Shown here piece by piece: positions 17,699 to 28,200 of a DNA stretch of 64,000 bases; within the stretch, counting starts at the first letter, position 1; each line of letters opens with the position of its first letter. Origin of the DNA: Bacteroides pyogenes_A (lineage in GTDB: Bacteria; Bacteroidota; Bacteroidia; Bacteroidales; Bacteroidaceae); assembly GCF_048595595.1 (NCBI RefSeq), contig NZ_CP184347.1; one strand, given 5' to 3'. The position numbers and the translations under genes were made by a program. The notes beneath the pieces are model-generated. The model searched no databases and was not told the DNA's origin. It was given only the letters and a program-made list of their open reading frames with translations.

Positions 17699-19117
17699 TT
17701 ACTTTTGTGGATGAAACTCTTCAGGTGTTACACTTCTCATGACGATTTCCCGCAGTTCCTTAAGATCGGCAATCTCGCCTTTGGCCATTGCCTGTGTCAG
17801 GATATTGCCCATTGCCGTAGCTTCTACCGGACCTGCATATACGGGAATGCCCAGTTGGTTGGCTGTAAGCTGGTTGAGCAGTTTGTTTTGCGAGCCTCCT
17901 CCGATGATGTTCAGCCGGCGGATGGGAGAGGGGAGACAGCGGTTCAGCCGTTCTACCGCCTGTCCGTATTTGAATGCCAGCGATTGGAGCACGCATTTTG
18001 CGAATTCCGCTTTGCTTTGCGGGATTGGCAGTGCATGGTCGCGGCAATAATTCCGTATGGCGGCCTCCATGCTTTCGGGATTCATGAACAAAGCGTCGTC
18101 TACGGGAATGATCGAGCTAATCGCGGCATCTGCGGCTTGCGGGATGAGCGTATCATAGCTTTGCTTTTCCCCGCGCATTTCCCATTCGCTCATCAGGCGC
18201 TGTAAAATCCACAGTCCGGTGATGTTCCGCAGAAAACGGATACGTCCGCCCACTCCTCCTTCGTTGGTGAACCGGGCTTCGCGGGCCTCTTCGGTTAATA
18301 TGGGCTCGTCTGTTTCGACACCCAGCAACGACCATGTGCCTGAACTCAGGAAAGCAACAGGGCCTTCGGCGGCGGGAACGGCTGCAACGGCACTGGCTGT
18401 ATCGTGAGAGCCTACGGCAATGACATCTACGGTGTCTAACCCTGTCTCGCGTGCAATCTCTTCTTTCAATTTCCCGCGTATAGTGCCCGGCGGAATGATT
18501 TCGCCGAACAGATGTTCGGGAAGTCCCAAAGCACGGATGGCGCTTAACGACCAGTTGCGGCGGCGCGCGTCGAGCAATTCGGACGTAGAAGCGATGGAGT
18601 ATTCGTTGTTGGCTACCCCCGTCAGGAAATAACTGAAAAGATCGGGCATGAACAAAAGCTTGTCGGCGGCTTTTAATAACACATCGCCGCTTTCTTTCAT
18701 GCTGTAGAGCTGAAACAGCGTATTGATGGCCATCACTTGTATTCCCGTCTCCGCATAATGCGCCTGCTCATCCAGTATTCGAAAAACCTTGGCAGGCATT
18801 CCGTCGGTTCGCGCATCGCGGTAACAAACCGGATTGCCCAACAGGTTTCCGTCTTTATCAATCAGTCCGAAGTCCACGCCCCAAGTGTCGATGCCTATTC
18901 CTTTTACGGAATATCCCTTGCGGGCAGTCTTTTTCAAACCGGTCTTCAATTCTTCGAAAAGAGAAAGAAAATCCCAATAAAGATGGTTGCCGAGCTTAAC
19001 CTGACGGTTCGCGAAACGATGAACTTCTTCAAGCTCCAGCTTCCCGTGGAGGAGGGAGCCGGCGATAAGCCGTCCGCTTCCTCCTCCAAAGTCTGCTGCT
19101 AAATAAGTGTTTCTCAT
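17699..19117 (-). CDS. fucK: L-fuculokinase (RhaB-like FGGY kinase)
   Basis: About 472 residues. It phosphorylates L-fuculose at O1 with ATP, the second step of fucose breakdown. FGGY-family features are the N-terminal AADFGGGSGRLIAG phosphate loop, GIDTWGVDFGLID, the catalytic-base region GSHDTASAV, SSGTWSLLG, and the C-terminal NIIGGGSQNKLLNQLTA. The sequence is closer to rhamnulokinases than to E. coli FucK, as is normal in Bacteroides. I prefer ATG 19117 because GGAAGA lies just upstream; ATG 19129, four codons earlier, is the alternative. It is placed between fucA and the mutarotase gene. Confidence 0.88.
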   Translation of the reverse strand: MRNTYLAADFGGGSGRLIAGSLLHGKLELEEVHRFANRQVKLGNHLYWDFLSLFEELKTGLKKTARKGYSVKGIGIDTWGVDFGLIDKDGNLLGNPVCYRDARTDGMPAKVFRILDEQAHYAETGIQVMAINTLFQLYSMKESGDVLLKAADKLLFMPDLFSYFLTGVANNEYSIASTSELLDARRRNWSLSAIRALGLPEHLFGEIIPPGTIRGKLKEEIARETGLDTVDVIAVGSHDTASAVAAVPAAEGPVAFLSSGTWSLLGVETDEPILTEEAREARFTNEGGVGGRIRFLRNITGLWILQRLMSEWEMRGEKQSYDTLIPQAADAAISSIIPVDDALFMNPESMEAAIRNYCRDHALPIPQSKAEFAKCVLQSLAFKYGQAVERLNRCLPSPIRRLNIIGGGSQNKLLNQLTANQLGIPVYAGPVEATAMGNILTQAMAKGEIADLKELREIVMRSVTPEEFHPQK

Positions 19118-19142
19118 GGTATCTTCCATGGCATCCGGATGC

Positions 19143-19781
19143 TTATACGGTTTTCTTTCCTAACACATACACCTCGAGGTCCTCGATCTCTTCCGGCGTC
19201 AATACCGAGTATTCGCCTCCTGATTGGACAATAATCCGGCAAGCCATCTCGAAGAATGTCGCCCGTTCGTATGCCTCGTCGAAATCTTTTCCGCATACCA
19301 CCTGCCCATGGTTGGTCAGTAATACGGAATTGTGATTCGCCATGGCCTCCACTACCGCCTTTGCCAATTCCGGCGAACCGGGTCGGTAGTAGGGGATGAC
19401 GGGAATTTCGGAACCTACGTGGCAGGGAATCTCGGCCGTTACGTTGAAGTTCTCAGGCTTATTCCTCATGCAGGAAACAGCTGTGGCATATTCCGACTGG
19501 AAATGAAGCACCACATTTACATCCGGACGTTGGCGCAAAATGCCTAAATGGAAACTGCTTTCCATCGACGGCTTTACGCCATTCACCGGTGTTCCGTCGG
19601 CAATGCGGCAGATGGAGACTTTCTCTTTCCCGAGCGTGGGAAGCCACGAACCCGTACCGGAGATTAACGCTTCTTCACCGATTCTCCAGGAGAGGTTTCC
19701 GCTGCTGCAAAGCATTAGCCTGGCATCTCCATAGCGGTGTGCCTGCCCGATGAACTGCTCGATATGTTCGTTAGTTATCAT
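19143..19781 (-). CDS. fucA: L-fuculose-1-phosphate aldolase
   Basis: 212 residues of the class II aldolase/adducin family, splitting L-fuculose 1-phosphate into dihydroxyacetone phosphate and L-lactaldehyde. Substrate-binding CSSGNLSWR (about 25-33), SGTGSWLPTL, and the zinc site region VVLHFQSEYATAV (about 91-103) and NHGQVVCG (about 157) are visible. E. coli FucA has His-x-His at the first zinc pair; here the second position is Gln (HFQ). That may be a subfamily trait and not a loss of function. It lies 21 bp downstream of fucI in the operon. Confidence 0.88.
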   Translation of the reverse strand: MITNEHIEQFIGQAHRYGDARLMLCSSGNLSWRIGEEALISGTGSWLPTLGKEKVSICRIADGTPVNGVKPSMESSFHLGILRQRPDVNVVLHFQSEYATAVSCMRNKPENFNVTAEIPCHVGSEIPVIPYYRPGSPELAKAVVEAMANHNSVLLTNHGQVVCGKDFDEAYERATFFEMACRIIVQSGGEYSVLTPEEIEDLEVYVLGKKTV

Positions 19782-19802
19782 ACTTGCAAAAGTTAAACGT
19801 CG

Positions 19803-21578
19803 TTATTTGTAAATAGGTCCGTAAGTGCTGCAAGCTCTGTAGTCCGCACCTTCTTTATCCATGCCGAAAGCGTTCCATGCAGCCGGGCGGAAGATGGTGT
19901 TCTCATCCACATTGTGCATGCAAACCGGTATGCGAAGCATAGAAGCAAGCGTGATCAGGTCTTGTCCGATATGCCCGTAGCTGATGGCGCCGTGGTTGGC
20001 TCCCCAGTTGTTCATTACGGAGTAAACGTCCTTGAAAGCAGGCTTGTCGCACAAGCGGGGGACGAACCATGTGGTAGGCCATGTGGGGTCGGTACGCACG
20101 TTGAGTTTGTCGTGGATTTCCGGATCGATAGTCACCGTCCATCCTTCGGCGATCTGCAATACGGGGCCCAAGCCTTTGACAAGATTCAGGCGCGTCATTG
20201 TCACGGGCATGCCTCCCTTCGACAGGAAATTCGACGAGAATCCTCCGCCACGGAAATAGTCACGGTTTGCCGGATACCATGTAGTGGCTTTCAGGCAGTT
20301 TTCTACGTCTGCTTCAGTCATATTCCACGGCTCTTTCATTGACGGATTCCCTTCTGCGTCTACTGATTGTCCGGAACCGTCGAGAGTGGTTGCTCCCGAA
20401 TTGATCAGGTGAATGATACCGTTGGCAGCCGCTCCGGTAAGTTCTTTGCCGGTTACCCGCTTCACGGCCTCGGGACTCCAGTATGTTCTTACGTCCGAGA
20501 ATATCTGCGCGCGGTTGGTAAGCAAATGTCCGAACAGCATGGCGACACCGTTGCAAGCGTCGTTCTCCGTAGCTACCACGAATGCCTCTCGGATACCGTT
20601 CCAATCGAACGATGTATTGAGCAAAGCCTCCGGATAATCGCCGTTAGGATAGAAATCCGTCCATTGGCGTTGTCCCTGGAAACCGGCTAAAATGGCATTG
20701 TGTCCCAGCGCTTCTTCTTTGAAGCCCATTTCTTTCAGTTTCGGGTTGCCGATCATTAAGTCGCGCATGATGATTGTCATTTTTACAATAAACTCCCAAT
20801 CGGCGTCTTTTTGCTGGCGTGTTTTGCGTTTCTCGGGGCAATTATTGAAATCATCGCCTTCATTTGCTTTACAGTACTTCTCGGTCCACGCCATTGCTTT
20901 GGCGTATTCCTCACGGTCGTAAATACCTTCTTCCATTCGGCGGATGATTTCAGTCAGGTCGACCGACTCGTTGCGCATGCCCAGATACTCCTGAAAGAAA
21001 TCAGGGTTGACAATGGAGCCGGCAATACCCATCGACACACTACCCATCGACAGGTACGACTTGCCTCGCATCGTAGCTACTGCTTGCGCCGCACGGGCAA
21101 AACGGAGGATTTTTTCGGCCACATCTTCGGGGATGCTGTTGTCGTCCAAATCTTGTACGTCACGTCCGTAAATGCCGAATGCGGGAAGACCTTTCTGGGC
21201 ATGTCCTGCCAAGACGGCCGCAAGGTATACGGCACCCGGGCGTTCCGTTCCGTTGAAGCCCCATACAGCTTTCGGATAATAAGGGTTCATGTCCATTGTT
21301 TCTGCGCCATAACACCAGCAAGATGTTACGGTGATGGTAGAACCGACCCCTTCTCTTTCGAACTTTTCTGCGCAAGCGGCACTTTCTGCCACACGGCCGA
21401 TGGTACTGTCGGCAATTACGCATTCGACAGGACTTCCGTCGCCGTTCTTCAGATTGCTCCTGATTAGTTCCGCTACTGCTTTTGCAAGGTTCATCGTCTT
21501 CTCTTCAAGACTTTCGCGAACACCGCCTTGGCGACCGTCGATGGTGGGACGAATCCCGATTTTCGGATACTTTTTCAT
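19803..21578 (-). CDS. fucI: L-fucose isomerase
   Basis: 591 residues, the standard length for the Mn-dependent isomerase converting L-fucose to L-fuculose. The three FucI domains are recognisable from KYPKIGIRPTIDGRQGGVRE at the N-terminus, VECVIADSTIGRVAESAACAE, GFNGTERPGAVYLAAVLAGHAQKGLPAFGIYGRDVQDLDD, GFQGQRQWTDFYPNGD, VVATENDACNGVAMLFGHLL and the C-terminal GANHGAISYGHIG. It is the first structural gene of the operon and is divided from fucR by about 95 bp that should contain the operator and promoter. Confidence 0.96.
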   Translation of the reverse strand: MKKYPKIGIRPTIDGRQGGVRESLEEKTMNLAKAVAELIRSNLKNGDGSPVECVIADSTIGRVAESAACAEKFEREGVGSTITVTSCWCYGAETMDMNPYYPKAVWGFNGTERPGAVYLAAVLAGHAQKGLPAFGIYGRDVQDLDDNSIPEDVAEKILRFARAAQAVATMRGKSYLSMGSVSMGIAGSIVNPDFFQEYLGMRNESVDLTEIIRRMEEGIYDREEYAKAMAWTEKYCKANEGDDFNNCPEKRKTRQQKDADWEFIVKMTIIMRDLMIGNPKLKEMGFKEEALGHNAILAGFQGQRQWTDFYPNGDYPEALLNTSFDWNGIREAFVVATENDACNGVAMLFGHLLTNRAQIFSDVRTYWSPEAVKRVTGKELTGAAANGIIHLINSGATTLDGSGQSVDAEGNPSMKEPWNMTEADVENCLKATTWYPANRDYFRGGGFSSNFLSKGGMPVTMTRLNLVKGLGPVLQIAEGWTVTIDPEIHDKLNVRTDPTWPTTWFVPRLCDKPAFKDVYSVMNNWGANHGAISYGHIGQDLITLASMLRIPVCMHNVDENTIFRPAAWNAFGMDKEGADYRACSTYGPIYK

Positions 21579-21675
21579 GGTTTCTTTTTTGAAATTTATA
21601 ATAGATGTGTTGTGCTGAACTGTGCTGATAATATTGGATATCCTAATTTCCTTTTGTTTTTATAATAATATAATT

Positions 21676-22671
21676 TCAGAGTGATTTTCGGAGTATAACC
21701 TCTGTTGTGAGGTATTTCTGCACGGGTGTGTTGTTGAGCACGAAGTTTGCCGCTTCGTTGCCCATCATTTCCCAGTCGATGCTCAACGAGGTTATTCCTT
21801 CATCGATTACTTCGTATGAAGGGATATCGTTGTATGCCAACAGACCGAAATCTTTTCCGCATTTCAGTCCTTCCTTTCTTCCCTGTTTTATCACTTTCAC
21901 TACATCTTGTTGCTTAATAGCAATATAAACTACTCCTTTGCGCACAGTTAACTCGTCTGTATTTTCTTTTATCTCCGACAAAAATCCTTGCTCTTCGCAG
22001 AAGCGGGTAAAATATAGCTTGCTGCTTTGAGGATGTTTCAAGTTTTTGGGAAACAGGAATATAAGTTGTCGGTAGTGTTGCAATCGATTGTTGAGGCTAA
22101 GCAATGCCTGATAGAACGCTTCGTCGAAATCCTGACTGATATAGGAGTATTTGTCTTTTTCGAACTTGCAGAAATCAAGCAGCAACAACCTGGCCGGATT
22201 GATTTTATTGAGCACAGCGCTGAACTTTTCGTTGTCGAAGTTCATCACTATATATTTATTGTATTTTCCCGTCGATTCGCGGATAATGGTATTGAAAAGC
22301 CGTTCGTTGTACTGATGAAACAACAAATCCACTTTATAGTTGAGTGGCAGGCGTTTGATAAAACTGTTGTATAGGGCCTCTTTGAAAGGTGTGTACTCGT
22401 CGAGTAATAATAATATGTTTGTCAATTGATTGGCTACATAATACCCTTTGCCCGGTGTGGAATCGACCAAGCCTCGTTCGCGCAAATCGAGAAATGCTTT
22501 GAAAACCGTGTCGCGAGACACCGCATATTCTGCGCTTAGCTGATTGATGGAGGGCAAAGAATCTCCTTCGAGAAATTCTTTCATAGAGATGGCTTGACTC
22601 AGTGTGTCTGCCAACTGGGTGACTTTGCTTGCCTGCTGTCCGAATGTTGCCTTCTTTTCAATCCGTTTCAT
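21676..22671 (-). CDS. fucR: GntR-family transcriptional regulator of the fucose operon
   Basis: About 331 residues from ATG 22671; upstream codons lead only to a TTG. The N-terminal winged helix (about 15-80) reads LPSINQLSAEYAVSRDTVFKAFLDLRERGLVDSTPGKGYYV. The C-terminal 240 residues form a periplasmic-binding-protein-like sensor (KVIKQGRKEGLKCGKDFGLLAYNDIPSYEV and GITSLSIDWEMMGNEAANFVL), a combination typical of Bacteroides FucR. In B. thetaiotaomicron FucR represses the operon and uses L-fucose as its signal. It is encoded on the same strand, just upstream of fucI. Confidence 0.9.
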   Translation of the reverse strand: MKRIEKKATFGQQASKVTQLADTLSQAISMKEFLEGDSLPSINQLSAEYAVSRDTVFKAFLDLRERGLVDSTPGKGYYVANQLTNILLLLDEYTPFKEALYNSFIKRLPLNYKVDLLFHQYNERLFNTIIRESTGKYNKYIVMNFDNEKFSAVLNKINPARLLLLDFCKFEKDKYSYISQDFDEAFYQALLSLNNRLQHYRQLIFLFPKNLKHPQSSKLYFTRFCEEQGFLSEIKENTDELTVRKGVVYIAIKQQDVVKVIKQGRKEGLKCGKDFGLLAYNDIPSYEVIDEGITSLSIDWEMMGNEAANFVLNNTPVQKYLTTEVILRKSL

Positions 22672-22923
22672 AGTATATTTATAAAATACAACTGTGCTGA
22701 ACAATGCTGATGCAAAGAAATGATTTTTATTTTGAAAGGCACGAATAGCCGGCTATGTTTTATAGCATGTTTGCTATCTTCTTTGGGATTTTTTATTTTT
22801 TTTGTCTTCGAGGCTTCGGCATGGAAGTGAGAGCGATTCCACATCGTTTCACTTTTAAACGGTAAGCAACAATAAGGGGTTATCCGACTCTTTGAACAGC
22901 CCCTTGACGCCAATTGCCGACAA

Positions 22924-23370
22924 TTATTTCTCCAATAATTCTTTCAGGAAATTGTCCAGTTCTTTGTCCAACCCCTTCAGAAGTTCGTCGTTTAGCAACA
23001 AGGTGTCGTCATCTATCAGCAGCAATTCCGCTACGGTTTCCTTTTCTTCATCCACCAATACAAAAGAATAGGGTTTCATAATCATGACTTTCTCAAAGTC
23101 TCCTGCATCTTTCATCTTGCCGAGTATATTTCGCAGAGCCGACCCCGCTTTTTCCATAAAGTCGTCCCCTTCGTAGGTAGCCCATTCTTTAACCATTACA
23201 CTGCCCAACTCTCCATCGTCGTCGTTGTAGATATTGAGCAGCCCGGACATTTGATCGGGTTGCATATGAATATCGGTTACGGTTGCTTGTTCGCATCCGC
23301 GTATATATCTCCCGACTGCTTTCTGGATAGTCGATTCGATGCTAAGTAATGATTGTTGGCTTAATTTCAT
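22924..23370 (-). CDS. Hypothetical cytoplasmic protein
   Basis: 148 residues, acidic, with no signal peptide or membrane segment. I do not recognise the family. There is an N-terminal helix (SQQSLLSIESTIQKAVGRYIRG), a central mixed alpha/beta part (GSVMVKEWATYEGDDFMEKAG), a strand MIMKPYSFVLVDEEKETVAELLLIDDDTLLL, and a C-terminal amphipathic helix rich in Leu, Lys and Glu. The layout suggests a small regulatory or chaperone-like fold. It lies between fucR and a lipoprotein gene, all on the minus strand, with about 250 bp separating it from fucR. Confidence 0.75.
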   Translation of the reverse strand: MKLSQQSLLSIESTIQKAVGRYIRGCEQATVTDIHMQPDQMSGLLNIYNDDDGELGSVMVKEWATYEGDDFMEKAGSALRNILGKMKDAGDFEKVMIMKPYSFVLVDEEKETVAELLLIDDDTLLLNDELLKGLDKELDNFLKELLEK

Positions 23371-23432
23371 GGGATACCTCCTTTTTCTCAGTTCAAAGGT
23401 ATGAAAAAAACTGATAATCGATGCACTTTCTT

Positions 23433-24533
23433 CTAAAAATCGTCATTGAAACGGCTCATTTGCATTTTTAGCTTAGGCAACTGCCTGTTTCGCTCTTTTA
23501 ATTTGAATAAATAAACAGTGGTTTGGTAATAATGAGGTACTTTTTCTATGTTGAAATATAGCTTATTTGTGGTCTCCGTATTTATTTTGTCTATTCTCTT
23601 TGCCATATCCTGCGCTTTGGTCATCCATTCTTCCGCCAAGTCAAGGCTGTCTTTCAGTTCATAATAAACCGCTATATTGATGGCATTCTGCATTTTCTTT
23701 TTGTTGCTTGTGGTTTTATTATACATTTTTTTCCAAAGCTCACAAGCTTTATCCCAGTTGTTTTCTTTCACATGTATGGCCGCTTCTCTCATCTGGGCGG
23801 AACCTCCGGCATATATATACCTATCGGCTTTTTCCCAAAACGGAATTAATCGGTTCACCGGAATTGTTCCTGCAAACTCCGAGGTTTCTTCTATGATTTG
23901 AGAGTCGGGAATAAACTGTTTGGCTTTGGCTTCCGAAGCCCGGATATCTTCCCAGAAAATGCTGTCGTTGGATGTAAGCGTGACCATGGGGGCCTTCCTT
24001 CCGGGCAGATAAACGCTGACAGTGGGATATGCTTTGACGCTTACGGTTCCCAGAAAACCGTATTGCGGCAAAAAGCTGACTGTCTTCACTGCTTTAATTT
24101 GCAGATTCTCCAAAGCGATGATGCAATCAACGTCCAAATCGGATGTGAGTGCTTTCACTTCTTCTTCGCTGAGAGTACTCTCTCGGAGAAACCTGTCATT
24201 CGAACGTAAAGCCGAATCGCAGACGACCACTTTGTCGAAGTAGTTCCGGTGGGCGATTTCCTGTGCCAAAGATTCGGTGGCTATACGGGAATCTCCGTTG
24301 GCATAGGCAACTCCTCGTCTGATCTCCATATTTTCTTCTTGGGGAGTTTCTGCCTCTACGATCATTTTGTTGTCAGGTGTTTTCGCGGTATTATTCACAA
24401 TGCCGACTCTCCGGAGTTGATTGGGGAAACTTACTTCGGCAGGCTGCATATAGTCGATGGAGATGATTCTTATGCTTTCACAACCGGTGAGAAACAGCAT
24501 AGAGATGAAACACAGTGAGTGGATTTTTTTCAT
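23433..24533 (-). CDS. DUF6340 family lipoprotein
   Basis: 366 residues. The lipobox LFLTGC puts the acylated cysteine near residue 18. The N-terminal half resembles other Bacteroidota lipoproteins in DUF6340 (IDYMQPAEVSFPNQLRRVGIVNNTA, then LDVDCIIALENLQIK). The C-terminal part, from about 245, is helical and TPR-like (AAIHVKENNWDKACELWKKMYN, AVYYELKDSLDLAEEWMTKAQ). Function is unknown; it is probably attached to the periplasmic face of a membrane. The gene stands alone, about 60 bp from the preceding hypothetical. Confidence 0.8.
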   Translation of the reverse strand: MKKIHSLCFISMLFLTGCESIRIISIDYMQPAEVSFPNQLRRVGIVNNTAKTPDNKMIVEAETPQEENMEIRRGVAYANGDSRIATESLAQEIAHRNYFDKVVVCDSALRSNDRFLRESTLSEEEVKALTSDLDVDCIIALENLQIKAVKTVSFLPQYGFLGTVSVKAYPTVSVYLPGRKAPMVTLTSNDSIFWEDIRASEAKAKQFIPDSQIIEETSEFAGTIPVNRLIPFWEKADRYIYAGGSAQMREAAIHVKENNWDKACELWKKMYNKTTSNKKKMQNAINIAVYYELKDSLDLAEEWMTKAQDMAKRIDKINTETTNKLYFNIEKVPHYYQTTVYLFKLKERNRQLPKLKMQMSRFNDDF

Positions 24534-25216
24534 AGTTCCGTTCTGTTTTTAAGAATTGATTCATACATATTTATTGTCGGGCAAACAAAAATTCTATATG
24601 GCATATATCAGGTAGTTTCGTTCCATCTCGCAGAGAAGCTGTCAATTCTGTCAGATAGAAGCAATAGTACAAAAATACTATTTTATTTAAGAATATAAAG
24701 AAGTCTCAAACAGAATTTAACCGTTTGAATACTCTTTTGCCGGTGGAAGCAGCTTTTTTGCATGTACGCTGCCAGGATTGCTATGACAGACTTGTCGGTG
24801 GGACATCAAAGCTTTGTGGATGAAAAGTATGAACCAAAGGCTTTTCGGGCCGATCCGCTTATTAGCTTATTTTCGAAAAGTTCTTACCAATCTGTAATTT
24901 CAGGTAAAAAATATCGGAGGGAAATGAAATCCCATATAATATCTAAATCTGTTTTGGAGGAGGTGGTTACATCTAAAAAAGTAGCCTTTCTCGGTTTAAA
25001 AACACTCTTTTTCGTAGGCACAAGCAAAAAAACTTGGGCAGGGAGTTTTTTCCGTCGATGAAATTCTGACAGGAAAAACTCCCTTTTATCACATCGCTGA
25101 TTTATGTAAAAAGTAGAGTGATGATTTCTGCTTTTCCATGTTTTTTCTTTTCTGAATCGTTCAGTGATATGTACGCCCGGTGTTGACGGCTGCTTTTGCC
25201 TGTGTGCTGCTGGTGT
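24534..25216. other. Intergenic region with one strong hairpin
   Basis: 683 bp between the DUF6340 gene and secA. The only structure I see is an inverted repeat, GGGAGTTTTT at 25041-25050 with AAAAACTCCC at 25074-25083, followed by TTTT on the plus strand and, after eight other bases, by seven T on the minus strand. It could be the secA terminator or a bidirectional one. A 99-codon frame at 24762-25061 shows no family features and looks accidental. Confidence 0.45.
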
Positions 25217-28200
25217 TTAATTTCTTCCGTGGCAGTTTTTATATTTCTTACCGCTTCCGCATGGACAAGGGTCGTTTCTTCCTACAGTTTTCTCCGCACG
25301 AATCGGTTCGCGTTTTTGTACCTCGCGGGTATCCTGCTGTGCGGCTGCCTGCTGGTGCGGGTCGTTCAGATCCTGTTTTTGCTCGCGATACTTGCTCATG
25401 TCCTGACGTCGTTCGGGAGCAGCTTGTCGTACATCCACACGGCGTGTCTGATCGTCGGCCGGACCTTCTTGCACAGGTATTTGTCCACGCATCAGGATGG
25501 CGGTAGTCTGGTTGTTGATCTTATCTACCATACTGTCGAATAAAGTGACCGATTCGAGCTTGTAGATCAGCAACGGATCTTTCTGCTCGTAGCTTGCGTT
25601 CTGTACCGAATGTTTCAGCTCATCCAGCTCGCGGAGGTTTTCTTTCCATGCCTCGTCTATAACGTGGAGCAGAATAGACTTCTGGAAAGCTTTTACAACT
25701 TCTTTCGACTCCGACTCATAAGCTGCTTTCAGGTTGCACGAAATGTTGTACATCCGCTTTCCATCTGTGATGGGAATTAAGATATTTTCATACATATACC
25801 CCTGATTCTCATGTACTTGCTTGATTACCGGGTTGGCAATCTGCGCCAAACGCTCCGCCTTTCGTTTGAAGTTGCTCATGGCAAGACCGAATGCTTTTTC
25901 CGCCAATACTTCTTTCTTTTCGTTGCGGAACTCTTCTTCCGTGAAAGGACATTCCATAGCCAGTGTCTGAAGCATTTCCAGTTGGCATCCCTCGTAATCG
26001 TTGTTTTCGATGGAATTGGCGCAACGGTCCCAAATCATATTCACGATATCCATGCCGATGCGTTCGCCCATCAATGCGTGGCGGCGTTTCGTGTAAACCA
26101 CCGTGCGTTGCTTGTTCATCACGTCGTCATATTCCAGCAAGCGTTTGCGGATACCGAAGTTGTTTTCCTCCACTTTCTTTTGAGCGCGCTCGATGGAATT
26201 GGATATCATTTTGTGTTCAATCATCTCACCTTCCTGGAAGCCCAGTCGGTCCATGACGCTGGCGATGCGGTCGGAAGAGAACAGGCGCATCAGGTCGTCT
26301 TCGAGCGAGACGAAGAATACGGAAGATCCGGGGTCGCCTTGCCGCCCTGCACGACCGCGCAACTGGCGGTCGACCCGACGGGATTCGTGACGCTCTGTGC
26401 CGATAATTGCCAAACCGCCGGCAGCTTTCACTTCCGGGCTTAGCTTAATATCGGTACCGCGCCCTGCCATGTTGGTGGCGATGGTTACTGTTCCGCTCAA
26501 CCCGGCCTTGGCTACAATGTCTGCCTCTCTCTGGTGCAGTTTTGCGTTCAGCACGTTATGTTCGATTTTGCGCATGGCGAGCATTTTGCTCAGCATTTCG
26601 GAGATCTCGACGGAAGTCGTACCCACCAATACCGGACGGCCTGCCTGAACCAGCTTTTCGATTTCTTCGATTACGGCTTTGTATTTCTCGCGCTTCGTTT
26701 TATAAACGCGGTCGTTCATATCTTTGCGAGCGATGGGGCGGTTTGTCGGTATGACTACAACATCCAGTTTATAGATGTCCCAGAACTCGCCTGCTTCCGT
26801 TTCGGCGGTACCGGTCATACCGGACAGCTTGTGATACATACGGAAATAGTTCTGTAAAGTAATGGTCGCGAATGTCTGTGTCGCCGCTTCCACTTTAACG
26901 CGTTCTTTGGCCTCGATGGCTTGATGCAAGCCGTCAGAATAGCGACGCCCTTCCATGATACGTCCGGTCTGCTCGTCTACAATTTTCACCTGTCCATCAA
27001 TAACTACATATTCATCGTCTTTTTCGAACATGGTGTAGGCTTTCAGCAATTGGTTGATGGTATGCACCCGCTCTGATTTGATGGCGTAGTTGGTCAGTAA
27101 CTCGTCTTTTTTCTGTAGTCTCTCTTCATCGGTAAGATTGGTCACTACTTCCAGTTCCGAGAGTTGCGCCGCAATATCCGGAAGCACAAACAGAGTGGGG
27201 TCTTCTGAATTTCCGGTGATAAGGTCGATACCTTTATCCGTCAGGTCTACACTGTTCAACTTTTCGTCGATGACGAAGTACAAAGGTTCTGTTACTTCGT
27301 GCATACGCTTGTTGTTCTGCTCCATGTAGATTTCTTCCGTTTTCAGCATTCCCGCCTTGATGCCTTGTTCGCTCAGGAATTTAATTAACGCTTTGTTTTT
27401 CGGCAAGCATTTATGGCTGCGGTACAGAGCGAGAAATCCTTCCTCCACCTCTTTTTTGTCATCCGAAGCAATCATCCGTTTGGCTTCGGACAGATATTTG
27501 GTTGCCAAAACCTTTTGTGCTTCTACCAAACGTTCCACCAATGGGCGAAGCTCCTCGAACAATTGGTCGTCTCCTTTCGGTACCGGTCCTGAAATGATTA
27601 ACGGCGTACGGGCATCGTCGATCAATACCGAGTCCACCTCATCAACGATGGCGTAGTTGTGCGGACGCTGTACGAGATCTTTGGGGCTGATGGCCATGTT
27701 GTCGCGCAAGTAGTCGAAACCGAATTCGTTGTTCGTTCCAAATGTAATGTCGGCGAGATAAGCCTGACGGCGGGCGTCTGAGTTCGGCTGGTGGCGATCG
27801 ATGCAGTCGACGCTTAAACCGTGGAACATGTAAAGCGGTCCCATCCATTCGGAGTCGCGTTTGGCAAGGTAATCATTCACGGTAACTACATGCACTCCGT
27901 TTCCGGTCAATGCGTTCAGGAATACCGGCAAAGTAGCCACCAGTGTTTTTCCTTCACCTGTTGCCATTTCCGCAATTTTACCTTTGTGAAGAACCACCCC
28001 GCCGAATAGCTGCACGTCATAGTGTACCATGTTCCACAGCGTGTCGTTTCCTCCTGCCATCCAATGGTTTTGGTAGATGGCTTTATCGTCTTCGATCCGG
28101 ACAAAGTCTTTTGTTGCTGCCAATTGGCGGTCGAAATCGGTAGCCGTTACTACGATTTCTTCATTTTCGGCAAAACGCTTGGCAGTAGCTTTAACGATAG

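Noticed and set aside
16401..17714. 437-codon plus-strand reading frame
   Set aside because: Antisense to fucP and the mutarotase; composition is that of a mirror frame.
24762..25061. 99-codon plus-strand hypothetical gene
   Set aside because: No recognisable domain, no promoter box of the Bacteroides type nearby, and it runs into the hairpin at 25041.
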